A DNA stretch of 64,000 nucleotides from Pseudomonadota bacterium (GTDB lineage Bacteria; Bdellovibrionota_C; UBA2361; SZUA-149; DAOLCO01), in contig JAIYCX010000031.1 of the NCBI GenBank assembly GCA_027487795.1, positions 62,001-126,000 of the forward strand. The letters are read 5' to 3'. The notes beneath the pieces are model-generated. The model was not told where the DNA came from and ran no database searches. It saw nothing but the letters and a program-made list of their open reading frames with translations. Of this stretch, positions 53,952 through 60,979 are shown in pieces (the stretch's first letter is position 1; every line of letters starts with the position of its first letter). The translations under genes were made by a program, and so were the position numbers.

Positions 53952-56507
53952 TTACTCGTCTATTTTATTTAAAACTTCTCTGAAACGAGCAGAAGAGCTA
54001 TTTTTTAACGGATCATAAGAATTTTCTTTATTTTGAATTGTACGGCCTGTATTAGCAATATTAGATCCACCTCCAGTCTGTCCATCTATTAACAAGCCTG
54101 AGCTTGTAAAGGAAGAAAGCGCACTTAAATTGGAACTATTATTTACTAAGTTAGATTGTGCCTGCGCTGAAGACGCTAAGTTTTGTGCTAATTGACGATC
54201 TTTATTTAAGCCAATACCTGTAGCAATTGCATATATTTTATGTTTACTTTGCTCGTCAAACTCCATTAATTTTAACTCTTCTAAGTATCTGTCCATAAGC
54301 TGTGCTAATACTTGTTTATCTCTTTGACCAACTTGAGTATTATAAGAAATAGCATCAAGAGATACTGCTTTCATTTGAGTAAATTGCTTTACTGCTCCAG
54401 AGATAGCAGATGCTTCACAGAAAGATTCTACTGCCGATGCGAAATCGAGTCTTTCTTGCTTACTTTCTACAGATCTAGCAGTTTGATTAGCTAAAGTTAG
54501 AAAACCTTCAATCATCGCTCCAGTTAACGGAATACCAACAGACGCTTCGGCGTGCAGTCTTTCCGCATCAGCTTCCTTACTTCCCTCTGCTTTAGTATCC
54601 CATGTCTCTAATAATTTTCTTAAAGCAGGACATGCTCCATATTTAACTCCAAATCTTGTTTCTTCTTCTAACTGACAATTTCCAACTTGATCTAAATCAG
54701 GTTGTGGAGCATTGGTTCCTGGTGAGTAACATCTGTTTCTATACATTGCTATTAATTTCAACATAGAAACTAATGGTGTTTGATATACATAACCTAAAGA
54801 AGGCTCACCTTGACCAACAGGTGTTTGCTCTCTAAGAAGAATATCACCAAATAACATTTTAAAAGTTTTTATATGCTCTATGATTGCAGAGATTTGATCT
54901 GCTTGCTGTTTCTGTGTATTTGTAGAAACACCTAAAAATGATCTATCGACTAGAGACCAAGCTTGAGCCAAATCTCCTCCGCCACCAGCTTCCCTTAAAG
55001 CAACAGGCTTCCTGGACTGATCTTCACCCAAATAATTTAATTTGTGAGCTGACTCTGCACAACATACGCAATATTGATAACTACCATTTCCGTGCTTAGA
55101 TTTATCTGTTTCAGTACTCCTATATTTATTATTACTTTGAGGTTCCCTTCCACAAGTTGGTGAACATTCAAACTTAACTCTCTTTCTAGTTCTTCCAGTG
55201 ACATCCCTCTTTGCTCTACCTTCATTACCAAGAGCAATCTCTAGACAAGCCTCTAATTTTTCATCGTTATCTTTAAAAGCTTGAGCCCTGTCTGGACTAG
55301 CCAATCTCTCCAAAGACCAATTAACCTGTTTTAAAATATGTCCTGTAGAATTGGCATCAGCTTGTTGTTGTATATCATGAAGTCCCGCACCTAGAGTCTT
55401 ATCTAAAAAGCCCATTGCTAAAGTAGTAACACCTCTTAATGTTTTTGCTTGATCTAAATACTGATCACGCCCAGTCTTATCATTTAAAAAGTCTAACTGG
55501 ATTCTAGAAATTGGCTGATACATTGCCATAGATGTTTTCATTACTTCATCATCAACACCCATATTTTCAGCTTTTGGTAAGTTCTTCCACTTCTCGTATC
55601 CATAGGACTTTGCTAGAGATTTTCTTTCATTTGATCCTCCGCCTAATTCCTTATTAGACTTAGAAAACTCTGAATTCTCTTCTCTTGCAGTGGATGACTC
55701 CTTTCCTTCAGCTTGATCTTGTAGAGAAGCTTCGGCAGCACCTTGAGAAAGATTATATAAATCCCTACCAAAACTCATTGGTGCATTTAACAAGTTACCA
55801 GATCCTCCAGTTAAGTTTGTTAAAGGCCTATTTCTGACTCCTCCTCCATCTGCAATTGATTGACCTGCTCTTAACATTACCTGAGCACCTGTAGATATTT
55901 CATTTCCGCCACCTCCACCTCCGCCTCCTACAGCTGCCGCTATTGGATTCTCTTCTGTAGACATAGCGTCAACTACGCTTGCTGCATTCGGTAGCCCTCC
56001 ACCACCACTTCCTGAACCACCATTACCTATTCCTCCTCCGGAACCTCCTCCTCCAGATCCACCTCCCGAGCCTCCTCCGGAACCTCCTCCGGAACCTCCT
56101 CCTCCAGAACCTCCACCTCCTCCTCCGCCGCCGCCATTATTTCCTCCACCATTATTATTTCCACCACAAAATGGATTTCCAGGAATTATACATGGATTAA
56201 AAGGAGTTTTTGGATCACTTGGTTTTTCTGATCCTAGTTCATCTGGATCATATTGCTTACCATCCACACTTCCAACTATACAATTTATACCACCAACACT
56301 TAGTGGCACACCTTGAAAATCTTCCGCTCTATTATCTTGAGTCACATCAGCAACACCAATTGGTGTTCCAGCAGGTTTTTCTATTTGATTAGTATTCTGA
56401 TTCCAAAGAGCACAGACTTGACCACTCGCTTGAGCAAATAAACTATTAGGTAATGATATTAAAATCACTCCTAATATAATTTTTAAATATACTAATTCTT
56501 TTTTCAT
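53952..56507 (-). CDS. Exported Gly-rich, Cys-containing protein of the array
   Basis: The 851-residue product has a signal peptide (LVYLKIILGVILISLPNSLFA) and an N-terminal part with Cys and Pro. A Gly/Ser tract spans about residues 116-174, then comes a long helical domain. Around residues 430-480 is a Cys cluster including CSPTCG and YCVCC, looking like metal-binding or disulfide knots, and three more Cys follow. It sits where TraH lies in F-type traF-traH-traG clusters, between the thioredoxin-like gene and the TraG-like genes, but I see no TraH sequence signature. A periplasmic or surface component is likely. Confidence 0.6.
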   Translation of the reverse strand: MKKELVYLKIILGVILISLPNSLFAQASGQVCALWNQNTNQIEKPAGTPIGVADVTQDNRAEDFQGVPLSVGGINCIVGSVDGKQYDPDELGSEKPSDPKTPFNPCIIPGNPFCGGNNNGGGNNGGGGGGGGGSGGGGSGGGSGGGSGGGSGGGGSGGGIGNGGSGSGGGGLPNAASVVDAMSTEENPIAAAVGGGGGGGGNEISTGAQVMLRAGQSIADGGGVRNRPLTNLTGGSGNLLNAPMSFGRDLYNLSQGAAEASLQDQAEGKESSTAREENSEFSKSNKELGGGSNERKSLAKSYGYEKWKNLPKAENMGVDDEVMKTSMAMYQPISRIQLDFLNDKTGRDQYLDQAKTLRGVTTLAMGFLDKTLGAGLHDIQQQADANSTGHILKQVNWSLERLASPDRAQAFKDNDEKLEACLEIALGNEGRAKRDVTGRTRKRVKFECSPTCGREPQSNNKYRSTETDKSKHGNGSYQYCVCCAESAHKLNYLGEDQSRKPVALREAGGGGDLAQAWSLVDRSFLGVSTNTQKQQADQISAIIEHIKTFKMLFGDILLREQTPVGQGEPSLGYVYQTPLVSMLKLIAMYRNRCYSPGTNAPQPDLDQVGNCQLEEETRFGVKYGACPALRKLLETWDTKAEGSKEADAERLHAEASVGIPLTGAMIEGFLTLANQTARSVESKQERLDFASAVESFCEASAISGAVKQFTQMKAVSLDAISYNTQVGQRDKQVLAQLMDRYLEELKLMEFDEQSKHKIYAIATGIGLNKDRQLAQNLASSAQAQSNLVNNSSNLSALSSFTSSGLLIDGQTGGGSNIANTGRTIQNKENSYDPLKNSSSARFREVLNKIDE
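55985..56160 (-). repeat. Gly/Ser low-complexity tract
   Basis: This is a run of GGN and TCN codons inside the preceding gene, made of short Gly-Gly-Ser units. Its DNA is a degenerate trinucleotide/hexanucleotide repeat that probably varies in length. It is a likely flexible spacer in the exported protein. Confidence 0.7.
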
Positions 56508-56522
56508 AAATACCTAGCCTAG

Positions 56523-57746
56523 TTAAAACTTATCTACCTGCACTGTCTTCTTTAATTCTTCTGGAAATGAAACACTACTTGCTTCCTTGGCACTTCCATT
56601 AGAAAAATTTTTTCTTAAAACTCCATCACTTTCTTTAGCAAGAATTAATTTATCACCTTCTCCCATTGGAGTTTTAATAACAGATTGAATCTTAGAGCTA
56701 TCCTCAATAGGTAGTCCTTGAGTAACTCTAATAAACTCATACATTCTTTCAAAATTCTGCTGCCCTGATTTAAAATAACTTCTTTTACCATTTGGAGTTA
56801 CCACAAGTAATACAGGTAAAAATCTCAACTTAAACTGTTTAGAAAAATCTGTTCCATCAAATACTGGTATACTTAGTCCTGTAAAATCTCTAAACTCTTT
56901 TAACCATTCCTCGTCAGAATCTCCCACAACAAGGCCAGTAAATTTAACTCTAGTATCTCCCTCAAAAACTCTTTTTAATCGCTCCACATCAGAGCCCATA
57001 AACCTGCACCACGAGCACGATCTAGAGAAAATAAAATAAGCCTCTACTTCTTTTTTAGGATCAGGCACTATGCGCTTCATTGCAACATCATGAGTAGGTT
57101 TTATTGAAATTCCCTTCTCTAATCTAGTTTTTGCAAATTCAATATCTATTGCTTGAGTTGCTCCAACCCAATCTTCATCCTTAACAACGCTCTCTTCTAT
57201 TAAAGCGTCACCTATTAGAGAAGTCATTTCCTTAACTTCAAAAAAATAATTTTGTAACATTCTAACAAACTGCTTGGCATAAGCCTTTGCACCTACTTGA
57301 TCTCCCCTTCTATTACTCTCTATCATTGAAATAATAGAACTTGGAGCATCTGGATTAACAGGCACTGCAGGAGTTTGATCAGGTGGAAGAAAGCTTTTTT
57401 TAGTTACATCAGAGGTTTGGAATTCTAAGTTTTTTTTATCACTTTTAGTATCATCTTTAGTTTCGACTACTTGAATTGATTCTTTATTATTTTCTTCTAG
57501 TTTAATTTCTATTGGTTTTGACTTTGCATTAAAAGAAGATGCAAAAGAATTAGGGAAAAATTTATCAAGAATTTTTTGATTCGGTGTAATAGACTTAGTA
57601 GCTTGAGCTGATATTATAGAATTTTCAGAAAAAGCTCTCTCAGAAAAAAATAGCTGGGAAAAAGACAAAGCAATCCCAAAAATCAAATTTAAAAATTTTC
57701 TAAATATAATTTTTCTTTCTCTCATTCTACTAGCTAAGAACCCCAT
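56523..57746 (-). CDS. Exported thioredoxin-fold protein with CSWC site (TraF-like)
   Basis: The 407 residues start with a basic stretch and signal-like helix (FLNLIFGIALSFSQLFFSERAFS). A polar, Ser/Lys-rich linker to about residue 130 and a helical region come next. The C-terminal thioredoxin fold has FIFSRSCSWCRFM, with Cys244 and Cys247, then FTGLVVGDSDEEW and the cis-Pro loop FLPVLLVVTPNG. The layout is that of TraF/TrbC-type periplasmic proteins of conjugation systems. It precedes the Gly-rich protein by 15 bases. It probably handles the conserved disulfides of its neighbours; this is inferred. Confidence 0.7.
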   Translation of the reverse strand: MGFLASRMRERKIIFRKFLNLIFGIALSFSQLFFSERAFSENSIISAQATKSITPNQKILDKFFPNSFASSFNAKSKPIEIKLEENNKESIQVVETKDDTKSDKKNLEFQTSDVTKKSFLPPDQTPAVPVNPDAPSSIISMIESNRRGDQVGAKAYAKQFVRMLQNYFFEVKEMTSLIGDALIEESVVKDEDWVGATQAIDIEFAKTRLEKGISIKPTHDVAMKRIVPDPKKEVEAYFIFSRSCSWCRFMGSDVERLKRVFEGDTRVKFTGLVVGDSDEEWLKEFRDFTGLSIPVFDGTDFSKQFKLRFLPVLLVVTPNGKRSYFKSGQQNFERMYEFIRVTQGLPIEDSSKIQSVIKTPMGEGDKLILAKESDGVLRKNFSNGSAKEASSVSFPEELKKTVQVDKF

Positions 57747-57876
57747 GGTACTAAAGTTATTAGGATTTATTTAAAATCCGTGACTATTCGGACTATTACA
57801 TCCTAAATATTCACTAGTAACTTATCGAGGTATTTTAGCTCTATGCTTCAAATGAGCTTTTTTATAAGAACAAGTT
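57747..57876. other. Intergenic gap inside the array
   Basis: This 130-base gap is one of two sizeable breaks in the minus-strand run (the other is 47525-47624). It holds a short imperfect hairpin (AGCTC at 57837-57841, GAGCT at 57854-57858) followed by T on the plus strand. A promoter for the exported and TraG-like genes could be here, but none is clear. Confidence 0.3.
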
Positions 57877-59523
57877 TTATATAAACAAGTTCTTTACTAC
57901 TCTGACATCAAAGGGGGACAAATTAACCGCTTTTAATAGTAGGTCTCTAGAAACATTAATATTTTCTGGATTTGAAGAATCTTCCATTCTTAAGGCATAA
58001 GCTAGATTAAGAACAGCAGTCACTCTATTCGGACTTAATTCTAAGGAGTTATTAAGTTTTTCTTTTGCCTCTTCGATTCTATTTTCTAAGATATATGCGT
58101 AGGCACAATTATTTAAAACTTCTGCACGAAATAAACCTACACAATTATTTAAAGCTAATGCTTGTTTAAAATACCTAGATGCCACTTCTGGCTTATTCAT
58201 ATCGATTAAAATAAGTCCCCAGAAATTTAAAAAGTATGGACTAGAATCAGCGTTCGGCTCACTTAATAATGTTTTACAAGCTATATGAGCTTTTTCTAAT
58301 TCTCCTCTCAAATAACTAAATCTTATAGATTGAATTCTTAAATCGATATCACCCGGAGTTTCTTCTAGCATTTTAGATACTACAAACTCTGCTTCGCTCA
58401 TCGACAAAGACTTAATTTTAGAAACTAATTCTTTAAGATTTTCATTTTTTAAGTAATTCTTCTTTAAATAAATATTAGGGAACGATAACCAAGGCATCAT
58501 ATTCATAATCTTTTCTTGGTTAATTTCATTTTCGGAAGCAGTATTTATTCCTTCAATGCTCCAGTCCTTAATATTTCTAGTTATTTCACCTACTTTATAA
58601 AATGACTCTCTCACTAAAGGGGTAGAATAATTTTTAGAACGTGCAGATGCTAATATCTCTGCCGGCACTTCTTCATTATTAGGGTAAACAGAAGATAAAC
58701 TTACGGCTAATAAACTTATCTGTTCATCAGGACACATTGCCCAAGCTTTCAACAAACTACTAAGTTGTTTTGGCACCCTAGGCTTTTCTTGTCCTTCAAT
58801 GATACCAATCTTTAATCCAAGATCTTTTAGATAACTTAAAACCCCTAATGATGACTCCTCAAAAGGAGGTTTTTCCGATAATAAAAAATGAGGATATGCA
58901 ACCTTATTTAAATATATCTCAGGAACATGTGACAAGTGACAATTTGGCCAAACTCTCTCATGCCAAGCCGCAACTTGCTTAGATATAATTCTATTTAAAT
59001 CATCATGATAAGATGCATGGCTAGATAAATATTTCTTATGCACTTCTTGAGGAAATACCTTAACAGAAAGTGTAAGAATACTAAGAATATAAGGAACTAA
59101 TAAATTTGACTCCTTAGATAGCGGTAACAAGTCTCCATTACCCAGTATTATATTGCTCGGTGTTGTAACTAAAATATCAAGAATATCTCTCTCGATGTTA
59201 ATAGTACAATCTTCATCAAGCTTTACTACGTAAATTATATCATTTTCTTCATTTAAATAAACATTTGTATCAATAGCTAGTTCATTTAATATATTTGATA
59301 AACTTACTACAACGTGAGCTACAGCACTTTTAAAAAAAAGCGATTCGTTAGCAGACTGTAGTCCATTATTTCTAAATTTTTTAAGTAGTGAATCTATAAT
59401 TGAAAAAGAAATCCAAGAATGATCTAGGTCATAAACATTTGAATATTCTTTATACTTAGAAAACCAATTAGTTAGCTCATTAGCAAAGCTAATTATATTT
59501 TGGGGTACGCCATCAGCACTCAT
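57877..59523 (-). CDS. Large TPR-containing protein
   Basis: The 548 residues have no signal peptide or membrane helix. The last ~150 residues contain three TPR-like hairpins (PYFLNFWGLILIDMNKPEVA, LNNCAYAYILENRIEEA, TAVLNLAYALRMED). The first ~170 residues form an alpha/beta region with SIIDSLLKKFRNN and alternating strands that I do not recognise. TPR domains hold other proteins, so it may be an assembly factor or adaptor for the machine encoded downstream. It follows the 477-residue gene by 13 bases. Confidence 0.6.
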   Translation of the reverse strand: MSADGVPQNIISFANELTNWFSKYKEYSNVYDLDHSWISFSIIDSLLKKFRNNGLQSANESLFFKSAVAHVVVSLSNILNELAIDTNVYLNEENDIIYVVKLDEDCTINIERDILDILVTTPSNIILGNGDLLPLSKESNLLVPYILSILTLSVKVFPQEVHKKYLSSHASYHDDLNRIISKQVAAWHERVWPNCHLSHVPEIYLNKVAYPHFLLSEKPPFEESSLGVLSYLKDLGLKIGIIEGQEKPRVPKQLSSLLKAWAMCPDEQISLLAVSLSSVYPNNEEVPAEILASARSKNYSTPLVRESFYKVGEITRNIKDWSIEGINTASENEINQEKIMNMMPWLSFPNIYLKKNYLKNENLKELVSKIKSLSMSEAEFVVSKMLEETPGDIDLRIQSIRFSYLRGELEKAHIACKTLLSEPNADSSPYFLNFWGLILIDMNKPEVASRYFKQALALNNCVGLFRAEVLNNCAYAYILENRIEEAKEKLNNSLELSPNRVTAVLNLAYALRMEDSSNPENINVSRDLLLKAVNLSPFDVRVVKNLFI

Positions 59524-59536
59524 TGGTATCTTACTT

Positions 59537-60970
59537 TTAGGAATTTATTGATTTTAATACTTCTAGTTGGAATTCTCTATTCTTATACCTCATCCAACTA
59601 GAACAGAGACTCATGTCAAGTAAATTACCATATTCACTAATTCTGTCCATCTCTAATTTTAAATCTTCTCTGATCTCATCAGTATTATTAAAACCTTGAA
59701 TAGCAACTCTTAATTTATTAGATGAATTAAATGCTACCAGAATTTCGTTTGGTGGGACAACTAAACCTTGCATTGAGTAGTGACTAGCCATTGTATTAAT
59801 TAAATTTGCAAGTCTTATATTATATTTCTTATCATCCAGCTTTCTTAAACCTAAAAGACAGTATGCAAGTTCGCTTTTTAAACTTCCAGAATCATCTGAC
59901 AAAATATCTTTAAATTCTGTAATTAATAAATCTAAAATTAGGTCATAACTTAAGTTATCGTTACTTTTTAAGGTAGCTGTCATTGCAGCTAAAATAGTAA
60001 TCTCACCAAAGTATTTATCTTGCAGGTCGCAAAGTTCCAAAATAAAATCATCTGAGGTTAAAAATTTTGACTTAAAAAATCTATCTACGTCTTTTGATAA
60101 TTCAATACCAATTCTTTTACTAGAATTAGAAAAATAGATGTCTGTGTTAAAAGTATCAGAATCAATTAAGGAACTAGTTACTTCTTTTTTGTGAGCAGTT
60201 AATATTTGAGAATCGCTATGAGTATGTCCTGGTGTCGAAGACTCTAGAAAATTAGATAATATTTTAGAAAGTTTCTGCCAGTTATCATTATTATTTGATT
60301 CGAGAGTTTGTTTTATCCTATTAGATATTATTAAAAGTAAGTCTAGTCTATCATGAAATGAAATTACATTTATTACTTCTAGCAGTATATTTAATTTACT
60401 ATCAGAATCTATCTTATGTGATAACTCTATTCCAGTTCTTGAATATACTAATCTTAATAGTGCAGTCTTACTTAATTCGGAAAATTCCGTGTCAAAATCA
60501 TTACCTAATTCATTACTAGCTATCAAAATACTTTGTATAACATCAACTGGACTAGACCACGTTAGTAGTAGTGATGCTATTTCTTCTACTTGTTCTAATT
60601 TTTCTGCGTTTAATATCTCTGGTATTAATTGATTAGCTAATAATTCTCCTAATACAAACAAATTCTGATCAAATCTTTTTGCTTCTATAAAACCTGGCAA
60701 AACTTGAAAATACGTAATTAGAATTCTTTCTTCTAGACTAACCACTTTTTCTGTCGAGAACTTATCTGATAGCAACTCACAAATATCTTCAATAGAAGAA
60801 AAGTTGTCTTTAGCTGCATTTTCAAATTTGAATATTTCAGAAAAAAGCTTTTCAACATTTTCCATTCTCCTTAAGGACTTATTGAGTAATGGATTATCTA
60901 TGATATTATTACTAGTATCTGCCTGAGGTTCTGATAACTTAGGCATTTTAATTTCATCTATATTCTGCAT
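59537..60970 (-). CDS. Unrecognised large helical protein
   Basis: The 477-residue product is Leu/Ile/Glu/Ser-rich, with no signal peptide, membrane segment, Cys motif or nucleotide-binding motif. Repeated amphipathic helices of about 30 residues suggest an alpha-solenoid, possibly HEAT- or TPR-like but too diverged to name. It lies nine bases after the 998-residue gene and 13 before the TPR gene, so the three are one transcription unit. A cytosolic adaptor role is a guess. Confidence 0.5.
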   Translation of the reverse strand: MQNIDEIKMPKLSEPQADTSNNIIDNPLLNKSLRRMENVEKLFSEIFKFENAAKDNFSSIEDICELLSDKFSTEKVVSLEERILITYFQVLPGFIEAKRFDQNLFVLGELLANQLIPEILNAEKLEQVEEIASLLLTWSSPVDVIQSILIASNELGNDFDTEFSELSKTALLRLVYSRTGIELSHKIDSDSKLNILLEVINVISFHDRLDLLLIISNRIKQTLESNNNDNWQKLSKILSNFLESSTPGHTHSDSQILTAHKKEVTSSLIDSDTFNTDIYFSNSSKRIGIELSKDVDRFFKSKFLTSDDFILELCDLQDKYFGEITILAAMTATLKSNDNLSYDLILDLLITEFKDILSDDSGSLKSELAYCLLGLRKLDDKKYNIRLANLINTMASHYSMQGLVVPPNEILVAFNSSNKLRVAIQGFNNTDEIREDLKLEMDRISEYGNLLDMSLCSSWMRYKNREFQLEVLKSINS

Positions 60971-60979
60971 AATAAAACC

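Noticed and set aside
55985..56160. CRISPR-like repeats
   Set aside because: The periodicity is that of Gly/Ser codons; there are no unique spacers or constant repeats. No CRISPR array is seen elsewhere in the window.
55979..56392. Plus-strand open frames opposite the Gly-rich region
   Set aside because: They are Leu/His-rich antisense translations of a GGN repeat tract inside a convincing minus-strand gene with a signal peptide.
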